A DNA stretch of 64,000 nt from Oscillospiraceae bacterium (lineage in GTDB: Bacteria > Bacillota > Clostridia > Oscillospirales > Ruminococcaceae). Within the stretch, counting starts at the first letter, position 1. Each line of letters begins with the position of its first letter. Shown here in pieces: positions 27,495-35,103 of the stretch. The stretch covers positions 62,001-126,000 of the forward strand of contig SVMX01000009.1 in assembly GCA_015067175.1 (NCBI GenBank), read 5' to 3'. The notes under the pieces are model-generated. The model saw only the letters and a list, made by a program, of their open reading frames with translations, searched no databases and was not told the origin of the DNA. The position numbers and the translations under genes are program-made.

Positions 27495-28336
27495 TATTCT
27501 GCCTCCTTTTTGAAAAGATTGCAGGTTTCATCGCGCTTGTGCGTTTCGAAATCCTTATACATAGCCGCGCGCTCTATTGCCTCGTCAAAATCCACAAGAT
27601 GTCCGTCGAACTCAGGTCCGTCAACGCACGCAAATTTAGTTTCGCCGCCAACGGTAAGTCGGCAGCCGCCGCACATTCCCGTGCCGTCTATCATTATGGG
27701 ATTCATGGAAACAACGGTCTTTATGCCATACTCCTTGGTGAGCGCCGCAACGAACTTCATCATCACGAGCGGGCCAATAGCTACGACCTCGTCATACTTA
27801 TGACCGTCCTCAATAAGCTTTTTCAGCGCCTCGGTAACAAGACCCTTTTCGCCTGCGCTGCCATCGTCTGTCATTATCTTCATGACATCGCTGACAGCCT
27901 TGAACTCATTTTCAAGTATCACAAGGTCCTTGTTTCTGAAGCCCACGATGCTGTGCACCTCTGCGCCGAGGCTGTGCAGCTTCTTTGCAACTGGGTAGGC
28001 TATTGCGCAGCCAACGCCGCCGCCTACAACAGCGACCTTTTTCAGTCCCTCTGTATGGGTTGGGGTGCCGAGAGGTCCTACAAAGTCGTGGATATATTCA
28101 TTTTCGTCAAGGTGGTTGAGCTTTTCGGTGGTAGCTCCCGCAACCTGAAATATTATTGTAATAGTGCCTTTTTCTCTGTCAAAATCAGCCACGGTGAGCG
28201 GAATACGCTCGCCCTCCTCGTCAACGCGCAGAATGATAAACTGTCCGGGCTGAGCCTTTTTTGCAACCAGCGGAGCGTCTACCTCCATCAGTGTAACGAA
28301 AGCATTGAGCTTTTCCTTTCTGACTATTCTATACAT
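27494..28336 (-). CDS. nfnA: NfnA-type ferredoxin-NADP+ reductase subunit
   Basis: 280 aa. N-terminal FAD domain (GQFIILRVDEEGERIPLTV, with the RxPLT-like stretch), NAD-binding region VAVVGGGVGCAIAYPVAKKL, and a C-terminal [2Fe-2S] cysteine cluster CGGCRLTVGGETKFACVDGP as in dihydroorotate dehydrogenase electron-transfer subunits. Stop and nfnB start overlap by one base. Own promoter at 28369-28397. Confidence 0.88.
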   Translation of the reverse strand: MYRIVRKEKLNAFVTLMEVDAPLVAKKAQPGQFIILRVDEEGERIPLTVADFDREKGTITIIFQVAGATTEKLNHLDENEYIHDFVGPLGTPTHTEGLKKVAVVGGGVGCAIAYPVAKKLHSLGAEVHSIVGFRNKDLVILENEFKAVSDVMKIMTDDGSAGEKGLVTEALKKLIEDGHKYDEVVAIGPLVMMKFVAALTKEYGIKTVVSMNPIMIDGTGMCGGCRLTVGGETKFACVDGPEFDGHLVDFDEAIERAAMYKDFETHKRDETCNLFKKEAE

Positions 28337-28368
28337 ACAGTTTGCCTCCTGTAAACATTCTATGTTTT

Positions 28369-28397
28369 AGTATATCCCATTTACGACAAAAATGCAA
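28369..28397 (-). promoter_or_regulatory. Sigma-A promoter of nfnAB
   Basis: Minus strand TTGCAT (28392-28397), 17 bp, TATACT (28369-28374); GGAGG follows near the nfnA start. Confidence 0.65.
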
Positions 28398-28537
28398 TAA
28401 TTCTGCGGAAATTTCGTCATTTGTCATTATTTCAAAGCTGATACTAAAAAAATTTGTGTAAAACGCCTGTTTTGGCACAAAAACCAAAATAGGACACTCC
28501 TTGATTTGAGAAATACCCTCTTGCAACACAGAAGCTC

Positions 28538-28642
28538 AAGTCAGACGAGAAAGGTGCAGATACAAGGAAAGCGTGGCTCGACCAGGCTTTGTGCCTGTTG
28601 AGCCACGCTTGACGACGTAGATGTGCCTTTATCGCTTGACTT
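28538..28642. repeat. Long imperfect inverted repeat next to the element junction
   Basis: Nested arms: AAGTCAGACGAGAAAGGTGCA (written in halves AAGTCA at 28538 and AAAGGTGCA near 28550) against TGTGCCTTT...TTGACTT (28623-28642); AAGCGTGGCTC (28569-28579) against GAGCCACGCTT (28600-28610); CAGGC (28583) against GCCTG (28593). Total about 105 bp. It directly follows the original rubrerythrin stop, so it may have been that gene's terminator or a REP/MITE-like palindrome. Confidence 0.6.
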
Positions 28643-28695
28643 TACTTGAAGTATCTGTTCAGCAGACCCTCGAAAGCCTTGCCGTGTCTTGCTTC
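28642..28695. other. Left attachment repeat of the integrative element
   Basis: 54 bp, from TTACTTGAAG to GTCTTGCTTC, repeated at 38886-38939 with one mismatch (C against T at the 28th base). It is the last 17 codons plus stop of the reverse rubrerythrin gene on the minus strand; the difference is a synonymous GAG/GAA. This copy marks the old 3' end displaced by insertion. Confidence 0.9.
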
Positions 28696-28747
28696 GTCAC
28701 GGGAAATCTTCGACAAACAGCATAAATAGGCAGTTTATCAAAACAAG

Positions 28748-28767
28748 CACCCACATATACACCCACA
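28748..28767. promoter_or_regulatory. Left integrase arm-type sites
   Basis: Two direct copies of CACCCACA at 28748-28755 and 28760-28767. The same octamer occurs twice, similarly spaced, near the right end (38785, 38796). Position just inside both ends and next to the integrase gene suggests arm-type binding sites. Confidence 0.6.
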
Positions 28768-28772
28768 ATATA

Positions 28773-30161
28773 TTAGTTTTTATCATCAATTTCTGTGAAT
28801 ATTGGTGCTGTGTTTTCTGTTGTCGGGTATGATTTAGCAAATTCTTCGGCAGCTTTTTTCTGTGCTTCCGTAACTGTTTTTTCTGTGCCGTCTGCGTAAT
28901 GTGCAATATATTTTTTTTCGTTTGTGTTGATATGCTCTAAAGCATTTAAAAGTTGCTGCTTTGCATCGGTCGTTGAATTAATATAAAACTTTAGGGTTGT
29001 GTTAAAATTGCTGTGTCCTGCGTGTCTCATAACCTCTGAAGGTGGAACATTACGCCCCGCCAAAATAGAAATGTGCGTTGCTCGCAAAGCGTGGAAGTGA
29101 AAGTTTGCAATACCTGCTGCCTTTATTAGCTTTTGTATCTTTTTTAAGCTGTTTTGCGTAACAAGCGCCCCATTGCTGCGCCTGTTCACAAAGTCCCCAC
29201 TTGTTATCGTTTCGTGCGGTGTTACAAGTTTATTTATAACGCGTTCGTTGTCCTTATAAGCTGCTCCTGTTTTTTCTTTAGCCTTGATTGATGCCTTATG
29301 ACGTGTGGCAAGCTCTGCACGTACCGTTGCGGGCATATCCACAATGCGTCGTGCCTTTTCTGTTTTTAATTTGCAAAGCATAAACAACCCATCATCGGTT
29401 GGTTGCAGTTGTCGATTAATGCTAATAGTACCTTTTCCATAGTCAACATCAGACCACATTAGACCTAATATTTCACCCAAACGCAAACCGCAGAAATACG
29501 CTAATAAAAAGACGGGGTATATATCGCCGTCATCTTCGTTCTTGCAAATACGGGCGATTTGGTTAATTTCTGCGCTATTATATATTGTAATGTCTTTTTT
29601 GTCTTCTTCGCGTTTTGGGGGCATTTTTAACTTTGTTTCTTTGTTTGTGCATATTCGAGCGTAACGGCCAGGCTCCAGACGCTCTGCACGTTCTGCAACA
29701 CCAAAAAGCAGGTAAAAACACTTTAGAAAAGACTCAACAAACCCAAAGCTGAGCCCTTGCGCGTATTTATCCAACAGAAAAGACGCGAGCTCCTGTGTCG
29801 TTGTAGTGTTCATTTCTTCTTTGCCAAATCGTGACTCTATGTGATTTTTCCAAACACTATTATATTTTTTTGTTGTACCCTCAGCTTTGCTTTGAGCTTC
29901 TTTTTCCTCGAATAGTTGCCAAGCTTCAGCAAATGTTATATAATATGTTTTTTCTTTCTGCTGCTGTGGATTTTTGAGTTGTAGAAGATGTGCTGCTTTG
30001 GCTTCTTGGGCTTGCTTTTTTGTTTTTAGAGGCTGTCCGCTACTGTCTGTTGTGCGTGTCAGGTCGTGTCGCTTACCATCTGCGGCAGTATATGTTATAC
30101 GGTAGCTCCAACCATTACTGGTTTTAATAAGACCTCCGCCTTTGTTTTCGCCTCGCTTCAA
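28773..30161 (-). CDS. int: Tyrosine recombinase (phage-type integrase)
   Basis: 462 aa. N-terminal arm-binding region (NGWSYRITYTAADGKRHDL), SAM-like core-binding domain (YYITFAEAWQLFEEKEAQSK), and catalytic domain from about residue 195. Catalytic signatures: AYFCGLRLGEILGLMWSDVD (first Arg), FHFHALRATHISILAGRNV (HxxR) and EVMRHAGHSNFNTTLKFYI (His and Tyr). A long C-terminal tail follows the Tyr. Its last codons are at the left element end, beside the att site. It starts inside the stop region of the serine recombinase gene (4-bp overlap), so both are made from one transcript. Confidence 0.95.
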   Translation of the reverse strand: MKRGENKGGGLIKTSNGWSYRITYTAADGKRHDLTRTTDSSGQPLKTKKQAQEAKAAHLLQLKNPQQQKEKTYYITFAEAWQLFEEKEAQSKAEGTTKKYNSVWKNHIESRFGKEEMNTTTTQELASFLLDKYAQGLSFGFVESFLKCFYLLFGVAERAERLEPGRYARICTNKETKLKMPPKREEDKKDITIYNSAEINQIARICKNEDDGDIYPVFLLAYFCGLRLGEILGLMWSDVDYGKGTISINRQLQPTDDGLFMLCKLKTEKARRIVDMPATVRAELATRHKASIKAKEKTGAAYKDNERVINKLVTPHETITSGDFVNRRSNGALVTQNSLKKIQKLIKAAGIANFHFHALRATHISILAGRNVPPSEVMRHAGHSNFNTTLKFYINSTTDAKQQLLNALEHINTNEKKYIAHYADGTEKTVTEAQKKAAEEFAKSYPTTENTAPIFTEIDDKN

Positions 30162-30736
30162 TCCGCGCCCCCCTTTGCCTCGTATTCTTTAACGCGTCTA
30201 TAAAATGTGTTAGGCTTTAAATCAAGTGCTTGCATTGCCGCACGTGCTGTCATTTCTCCATTCTGCCATTTGTTGTATATTTCGCAGAATTTGTCGTTAT
30301 CAACTGTAATTTTAGCGCGTCCAAGGTAGCGCCCCGCTGCTTTGGCTGCTGCAATGCCTTCGGCTTGTCGTTGTAGAAGTTGCTCTCTTTCCAACTCTGC
30401 GAGAGCTGCAAAAACCGAAAGTACAAATCGCCCCTGCGGATTGCTTGTGTCTATATTTTCTTTGCTACTTATAATGTCTACGCCTTTTAACTGCAACATA
30501 TCAACAAGTCCCAGCAAATCTCTAATTGAACGCGCAAGGCGACTTATACTTTCAATGTACAATACGTCGCCCTCTCTAACATAAGCAAGCATTGCTTGCA
30601 ACTCTGGGCGTTTTGTATTTTTTCCGCTTATTTTTTCAATAAAAATTTTATCACATTGCATCTGTTGCATATATTGCTCTTGCCTTGCTGTTTCTTGCTG
30701 CTGTGTACTAACTCTTATATAGCCTATTCTTGCCAA
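30158..30736 (-). CDS. Serine recombinase (resolvase/invertase family)
   Basis: 192 aa, normal for small resolvases. Catalytic Ser in GYIRVSTQQQET, then YIESISRLARSIRDLLGLVD, SSKENIDTSNPQGRFVLSVF, and AALAELEREQLLQRQAEGI, with a C-terminal Hin-type helix-turn-helix (MTARAAMQALDLKPNTFYRR). Resolves or inverts DNA, or acts as integrase helper. No res or inversion repeats were recognised. Promoter at 30853-30881 drives it together with int. Confidence 0.93.
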   Translation of the reverse strand: MARIGYIRVSTQQQETARQEQYMQQMQCDKIFIEKISGKNTKRPELQAMLAYVREGDVLYIESISRLARSIRDLLGLVDMLQLKGVDIISSKENIDTSNPQGRFVLSVFAALAELEREQLLQRQAEGIAAAKAAGRYLGRAKITVDNDKFCEIYNKWQNGEMTARAAMQALDLKPNTFYRRVKEYEAKGGAD

Positions 30737-30852
30737 TAGATATTAACCCCCTTTAAGCAGCCTTTTTTAGCGCTTATTAGCTTAAATACAAATTAATAAA
30801 CCGCATAAAATAGGCATCATTGCTTTTATATTTACGTTTTCTTCTATTTAAT

Positions 30853-30881
30853 ATTATAGCATGTTTTTTGAACTGTGTCAA
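30853..30881 (-). promoter_or_regulatory. Sigma-A promoter of the recombinase operon
   Basis: Perfect minus-strand TTGACA (30876-30881), 17 bp, TATAAT (30853-30858), about 110 bp before the serine recombinase start. Confidence 0.8.
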
Positions 30882-30987
30882 TAGGGTTTTCTATTTGTTG
30901 CAACATTTCAAAAATCGAAATACAGCTTATGTGCAACACTATTTAATGTTTTTAAATGTATTTCAAAAGCTTTACCTTTTGCAATAC

Positions 30988-31021
30988 AAAAAGGACCTGC
31001 ATTTATGGCTGCAGGCCCTTT
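30988..31021 (-). terminator. Terminator of the restriction-modification operon
   Basis: AAGGACCTGCA (30991-31001) pairs with TGCAGGCCCTT (31010-31020), one mismatch; on the minus strand a T tract follows. The hairpin overlaps the last codons and stop of the methyltransferase gene. Confidence 0.75.
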
Positions 31022-32508
31022 ATATATTCTATAAACTCAGTATAAATATTATTTGTTATTTTCGGCGGAAGCTTTAAGACTTGCTCTGTATTTTGCAACT
31101 CTGCAAGAGTTACAGTTTCAACACATTTTTTTAAATCTAATCGTGTTAATAGCTTTACTGTATAAGGTCGTTTATTATCCATAAAAGCAATAGATAATAA
31201 AAATGTCTGGACTTTCTCTGAATTTAAAAGAAGCATTGCTGCATAAGCTAAATTATAATTTTCAAAAGGAATAAAATATGCTGTGTCATCCGTCATAACA
31301 GCTTTTTCACTGTGATATAGCAAGCAAAACAACGGCTTTTTGTAAAACCCAGAAAGTCCAACCTTATATTTATTATAGCTATAATCACCAATACCAAACA
31401 TAGCAAAGGAACCAGATTTACTATATATAACACTTTTTCGCTTGTCAAAGTCTTCTTTGTGGTTATTTAAATATTGCCAAGTGAGTGGCAAAGATTCTTT
31501 TATATAGCCTGTATCTTCTTTTGCTTTCTTTTGTGTTACAATAACGTATTTTTTAAATTTTGTTATTATGGGATTTTTAAAATGTGATGACTTCACCAAT
31601 GGAAAAATTAAATTTTCTTCAATTTTTACGACTTCGCCATATTTATTTATATATTCGCCGTCTTGGTTTTTAGTTAGCTCCATGACTTTGCCGCAATCGT
31701 GTTTAACGCCTTGCCGCCATTTGATGGGGCAGACCCCTTCAAAGTCTGGGACTTCTTCGCCCTGTGGCTTTATAAGCCCGTCAACTACTTTATATTTTTC
31801 TGCAACTTCTGGGGCGTCAATATCTTTTACAATATAGCTTGTTTCTGTGTAAGTTTCGGGAGAAAGCTTAATAATTAGAATACAAGCAGCAGCAGAAATA
31901 TTAAATATTTTTGAGCTGTTGAAATTAACAAGCTCAATTTTTTTTGTTGCAATGCTATTTCGATATATTTCTAAAACGACATTACGCGCAACCGAATTTT
32001 TACAAAGCATGCAAATAATACTATTGCTTTTTTTGTATTCTTCGAGCATTTGCAAAATAATATATTCGCAAATATCAAAATTAGAACTGCCTGTAAGTGC
32101 ATCAATACCGCGCAAGCCTTTAAAATTTCGCTTTGTCGGCAAGTTGTTCGACAACTCGGAATTTAATGCCCAAGGCGGGTTGCCAATTATTAAAGCGTTG
32201 TTGCGTTCTTTGCCGCACAAGTCCGAAATATTAACACCAAATATATTCGCTGTTAATATTTGCGCTTCTGGGTTGCTTGCTTTGGCTTTTGCTGCGTGTG
32301 CTGGGTTGCACTCTACGCCATAGGCGTGAACCCCTTTGAAGTGTTTTAAAGCTGCTGTTATAAAATGCCCTTCACCGCATGTAGGTTCTAATATTATTTG
32401 TGGTTGTTCTGCAAAGCCGTTATTTATTAAATATTTACATACTACATCACAAAATGCGGGTGGGGTTTGATAGTCCCCGAATTCCTTTTTATAACTACCA
32501 AGTATAAT
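31003..32508 (-). CDS. N6-adenine DNA methyltransferase of a type II restriction-modification pair, apparent ATT start
   Basis: 501 aa. N-terminal KKEFGDYQTPPAFCDVVCKY, SAM-binding motif I ILEPTCGEGHF, ECNPAHAAKAKA, and catalytic motif IV NPPW, then a target-recognition region and a C-terminal KLPPKITNNIYTEFIEY. The NPPW frame is open back to 32520 and bounded by TAG at 32521-32523, with no ATG, GTG or TTG before the essential motif I. Only the TTG at 32220 lies in frame, after motif I. AGGAGG (about 32517-32522) is 8 bp ahead of ATT 32508, so I choose that start. It lies inside the last codons of the endonuclease gene (14-bp overlap), which suggests translational coupling; a frameshift error is the alternative. 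Confidence 0.75.
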   Translation of the reverse strand: MILGSYKKEFGDYQTPPAFCDVVCKYLINNGFAEQPQIILEPTCGEGHFITAALKHFKGVHAYGVECNPAHAAKAKASNPEAQILTANIFGVNISDLCGKERNNALIIGNPPWALNSELSNNLPTKRNFKGLRGIDALTGSSNFDICEYIILQMLEEYKKSNSIICMLCKNSVARNVVLEIYRNSIATKKIELVNFNSSKIFNISAAACILIIKLSPETYTETSYIVKDIDAPEVAEKYKVVDGLIKPQGEEVPDFEGVCPIKWRQGVKHDCGKVMELTKNQDGEYINKYGEVVKIEENLIFPLVKSSHFKNPIITKFKKYVIVTQKKAKEDTGYIKESLPLTWQYLNNHKEDFDKRKSVIYSKSGSFAMFGIGDYSYNKYKVGLSGFYKKPLFCLLYHSEKAVMTDDTAYFIPFENYNLAYAAMLLLNSEKVQTFLLSIAFMDNKRPYTVKLLTRLDLKKCVETVTLAELQNTEQVLKLPPKITNNIYTEFIEYIKGLQP

Positions 32509-33139
32509 TTGTAACGCCTCCTACCGTATTATTTAATTCAATAACTCTCTTATATTGCAGTCGCCATTGCAAAGCATTGCTAATGGTTAAATATCCTTGT
32601 ACTGGTGGATTTGATAAAATTTCATCGGCTAAATCATTATATATAATTTCGTCGCCTGGAACGTTTTTATCATTTAATAAACCTATTATATCTTCTTTAT
32701 TTGCACCATGTTTTAACATATCTAATAAAAGCGCTGTTATTGTATAGTCAGCTGTTCGTGCAGCGTCTATATATGTACAATGTGTTATATTTAAAGTGCA
32801 TGTTGTGGGTGTGTCTGTCTTGCTATAAACAAACACAAGCAAATTATAACCCAGTCCAAATATTTTTTGTCTTGCAGATTTGAACGGACATGAACTTTGA
32901 GGTTGTGTAAGTGATGTTGTTTTTATGTCTGTATTTACAGAAGGTAAATCAATTCCACTTGCAGAACTTCCGACTGTCATTGAATAGCGTTCATTTAAAT
33001 AATTTTGAAAAAGGTGCTCAACATAAGTTCCAACAGCCTTTCCATCTGTTACGCCTATTAATTGGATGTGGTTTTGTGTGCTTATTTGCTCACTAAATTT
33101 TTTTGCTTCTTCTATCAAAATTTGAATAGTCAATTCCAT
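32495..33139 (-). CDS. Type II restriction endonuclease, PD-(D/E)XK-like
   Basis: 214 aa from ATG 33139 (GGAGGG 8 bp upstream; the frame is open further but crosses the promoter). The centre has SASGIDLPSVNTDIKTTSLT, giving an Asp followed by D-I-K as in PD-(D/E)XK nucleases, then QPQSSCPFKSARQKIFGLGY and a C-terminal GYLTISNALQWRLQYKRVI. Adjacent to and overlapping an adenine methyltransferase, which should protect its site. Target sequence cannot be read off. Promoter with a large palindrome just upstream. Confidence 0.8.
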   Translation of the reverse strand: MELTIQILIEEAKKFSEQISTQNHIQLIGVTDGKAVGTYVEHLFQNYLNERYSMTVGSSASGIDLPSVNTDIKTTSLTQPQSSCPFKSARQKIFGLGYNLLVFVYSKTDTPTTCTLNITHCTYIDAARTADYTITALLLDMLKHGANKEDIIGLLNDKNVPGDEIIYNDLADEILSNPPVQGYLTISNALQWRLQYKRVIELNNTVGGVTNYTW

Positions 33140-33156
33140 TTTTTGAACCCTCCGAC

Positions 33157-33205
33157 ATGATATAATATTCATTTGTATTATATCATATTTAATCGGAAAA
33201 AGCAA
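33157..33205 (-). promoter_or_regulatory. Promoter and palindromic operator of the restriction-modification operon
   Basis: Minus strand TTGCTT (33200-33205), 17 bp, TATAAT (33177-33182). A perfect palindrome ATGATATAAT-N10-ATTATATCAT spans 33157-33186 and covers the -10 box and start point, an arrangement suited to repression. Confidence 0.7.
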
Positions 33206-33218
33206 TAAAAAGTAATAA

Positions 33219-33485
33219 TTAAAACGGTGGGTCCTTAAACAACATCCCATGAATTTTTAGCTTTGAGGTGTTAGCTATCCAGTAAACGTAGCAATCATCC
33301 ACTACTTCTTCATCAACTGTAAGAATTGCCCCTTGCTGGTAGCTTTTTAAAAATCGTAGTCGTTCGCGACGACTTGGAAAAATTACAACATAATCTAACA
33401 TTATGTCGCCGTTCTCAAATTTAGTTTCGCAGCGTTCGAGTGTTTCTGTTCGGTACATGTCGTTATACATTAGCAATAAAATCAT
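33219..33485 (-). CDS. Small hypothetical protein upstream of the restriction gene
   Basis: About 88 aa; start uncertain (ATG 33485 lies right at GGAAAGG; ATG 33470 or TTG 33476 are alternatives). Segment IMLDYVVIFPSRRERLRFLK is basic-amphipathic, and the C-terminus is beta-rich. No known family. No own promoter seen; may read through from the small-gene cluster. Confidence 0.5.
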   Translation of the reverse strand: MILLLMYNDMYRTETLERCETKFENGDIMLDYVVIFPSRRERLRFLKSYQQGAILTVDEEVVDDCYVYWIANTSKLKIHGMLFKDPPF

Positions 33486-33520
33486 CCTTTCCCACAAATA
33501 GTGTTTTTAATAATTAAAAG

Positions 33521-33538
33521 AAAAAGCCGTGAACGGCT
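33521..33538 (-). terminator. Short intrinsic terminator after the 33537 gene
   Basis: AGCCG and CGGCT around loop TGAA (33525-33538) with A5 on the plus strand, i.e. U tract on the minus transcript. Confidence 0.6.
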
Positions 33539-33758
33539 AATTCTCTAATTTCTGCAGCTCTGCGCGTAAGCGCTCGTTTTCAGCTGCAATGTCGCGTATA
33601 ATCTGACGATGCGTTATATTATATTGTCTTTGTTTTGCTGCGTATGCTTCAGGGTCTGCTGCCTTTCTGCGCGCTCTATATTGCCTTTGATACGCATTAT
33701 ATTTTGCACGGCGTTCTGGGGCTGACAAATATTTTTGTTGTCTATCTCTGCTTGTCAT
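33537..33758 (-). CDS. Small basic coiled-coil protein (73 aa)
   Basis: RRAKYNAYQRQYRARRKAADP followed by a heptad C-terminus (IAAENERLRAELQKLEN). Near-identical in its core to the 35090 gene product and related to the 34055 product, so three paralogues lie within 1.8 kb. The Arg/Lys/Tyr-rich core resembles basic phage or element proteins that bind nucleic acid; inference only. Overlaps the previous gene by 17 bp. Confidence 0.65.
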   Translation of the reverse strand: MTSRDRQQKYLSAPERRAKYNAYQRQYRARRKAADPEAYAAKQRQYNITHRQIIRDIAAENERLRAELQKLEN

Positions 33759-34068
33759 CGCCCATACCTCCTTTATAATTATTATAACTGTTATTTATTG
33801 ATTTGTCAATATACAACATATTAAAATTATATGTTTTTCTTGCAGCTCTTTTTTTGTGTTTTCTCACTGCAACTTTTTTTATTGTTTTTGGTTGCTCTGC
33901 ATCTTTAATAACTACGCCTTCGGCGGTCTTGCAAAACTTTTTGATAGTTGGAGTTGGTATTTGTGATGGTTCTTGTGGTGTCAACATTTCGTATATGCTG
34001 TCGTCTACGTCGGAATGCCTTTCAAAGCTATCAAGCAGTGCGACCCAATCGTTTTTATTTCTTTTCAT
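33742..34068 (-). CDS. Small basic hypothetical protein (108 aa)
   Basis: Acidic first third (ALLDSFERHSDVDDSIYEML), then a lysine-rich tail (KKVAVRKHKKRAARKTYNFN). Low-complexity, no recognised domain. Overlaps both neighbours (34055 and 33758), typical of a compact element operon. Confidence 0.55.
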   Translation of the reverse strand: MKRNKNDWVALLDSFERHSDVDDSIYEMLTPQEPSQIPTPTIKKFCKTAEGVVIKDAEQPKTIKKVAVRKHKKRAARKTYNFNMLYIDKSINNSYNNYKGGMGDDKQR

Positions 34069-34330
34069 TTTTTATTGCCTCCAGTTTTTGTGATAGTAAA
34101 TTCTTCAGTATGATATTTTCTTCTTTAATTTTTTGTTCTTTCTGCTTTAAGTTTTCGCGGGAATGTTGCTCCCAGATGCGGCGGCGCTCAATTTCCGCGA
34201 GGTTGTCCTTCGTGCGTTGATAGCGTGCACGGCGTGCTGCGTTTAGTTGCTCTCTGTGTGTCTGTCTGTATTTTGCATTGTGTGCATCAATACGTGCTTT
34301 ATAGTCTTCGTCTTCTGTGTATTTGCTCAT
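34055..34330 (-). CDS. Small basic coiled-coil protein (91 aa)
   Basis: ATG 34330 has AAAGGAGG just upstream; the frame's earlier ATG (34372) lies in the leader terminator. HNAKYRQTHREQLNAARRAR and a long Lys/Glu helix. Related in its core to the 73- and 78-aa proteins of this element. First gene of a three-gene unit with its own promoter and attenuator. Confidence 0.65.
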   Translation of the reverse strand: MSKYTEDEDYKARIDAHNAKYRQTHREQLNAARRARYQRTKDNLAEIERRRIWEQHSRENLKQKEQKIKEENIILKNLLSQKLEAIKNEKK

Positions 34331-34359
34331 AGCAAAACCTCCTTTAATAAAATAAAAAA

Positions 34360-34392
34360 CGTTAAAAGGCATATTTTTTATACCTTTTAACG
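34360..34392 (-). terminator. Leader attenuator hairpin before the 34330 gene
   Basis: Perfect 10-bp stem CGTTAAAAGG (34360-34369) and CCTTTTAACG (34383-34392); on the minus transcript a U-rich tract follows, then AAAGGAGG and the start. It lies about 40 nt after the predicted start point, so it can abort transcription. Confidence 0.65.
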
Positions 34393-34435
34393 CTCAGTAG
34401 ATTTTAGATTTATTCTGTCTGCAATCTCTAAATAT

Positions 34436-34464
34436 ATTATATATTAAGATTATATCAAAGTCAA
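34436..34464 (-). promoter_or_regulatory. Sigma-A promoter of the 34330-33537 unit
   Basis: Minus strand TTGACT (34459-34464), 17 bp, TATAAT (34436-34441). Confidence 0.75.
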
Positions 34465-34481
34465 TATATAACACATCAAAA

Positions 34482-34985
34482 TTATAAATATTTTTCTGCT
34501 TTTAGAATTTTATGTGAAAATAATATAATGCGTGTATTAGGTAATTTGTATATTGCACCACAAGATGTAAGGTCTGACAGGATAACAGGGCGGCGTGCAT
34601 GTGCTTCTAAGTTATGGTACACCTTGGCAAAATCTACATCAAGACAAAAACAATATGACCCATCACCGCAAATAAAAAAATCTCTCAATTCTGGTTTTAA
34701 GTGCATATTAATATAATATGTTATGCTTATTATATATAAATCAAGTTCTTTGATGTAATATAAAAATTTATCATCACACATTGCCTGTATCTTTTGGCGA
34801 GCCTCTGCGGGAGTTATTGTTTTTTCTTTTCCTCTCAGTAGTTTTATTAGCTCTGCACATCTAAAATACCAGTAGTCACCACGTCCTGTTTGACATTGTG
34901 TTTTTATATCATTACTTAATATTTTATTTATTTTGTTTTGTAGCTTGTCCTCGTCGCGTTGTGCAAGCTCTTTTTTGTGCATCAA
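34482..34985 (-). CDS. Hypothetical protein (167 aa)
   Basis: Acidic/basic helical start (ELAQRDEDKLQNKINKIL), then YWYFRCAELIKLLRGKEKTI and a beta-rich, Cys-containing second half (FFICGDGSYCFCLDVDFAKV). No family recognised. Last gene of the unit headed by the Rep-like gene; overlaps its neighbour by 62 bp. Confidence 0.55.
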   Translation of the reverse strand: MMHKKELAQRDEDKLQNKINKILSNDIKTQCQTGRGDYWYFRCAELIKLLRGKEKTITPAEARQKIQAMCDDKFLYYIKELDLYIISITYYINMHLKPELRDFFICGDGSYCFCLDVDFAKVYHNLEAHARRPVILSDLTSCGAIYKLPNTRIILFSHKILKAEKYL

Positions 34986-35103
34986 ATAAAGTGCATGGTT
35001 GCATATATTTATTGATTATTTGTGCTATTTTGTCTGCAATAGTTGGTGGGTCTATTAGTTCGTCGTCATAGCCTGGGTACCAATTATATTTATTGTATTT
35101 CAT
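34924..35103 (-). CDS. Small hypothetical protein (59 aa)
   Basis: ATG 35103 follows AGGAGGTGC. Short, Tyr/Asp-rich start (MKYNKYNWYPGYDDELIDPP) and a basic C-terminus. Overlaps both neighbours. Role unknown. Confidence 0.5.
   Translation of the reverse strand: MKYNKYNWYPGYDDELIDPPTIADKIAQIINKYMQPCTLFDAQKRACTTRRGQATKQNK

Noticed and set aside
26103..27803. 566-aa open frame on the plus strand opposite nfnB
   Set aside because: Antisense to a gene with clear FeS and flavin motifs; composition typical of a shadow frame.
31003..32220. Methyltransferase starting at TTG 32220
   Set aside because: It would lack motif I (SAM binding), which is encoded in the same open frame upstream.
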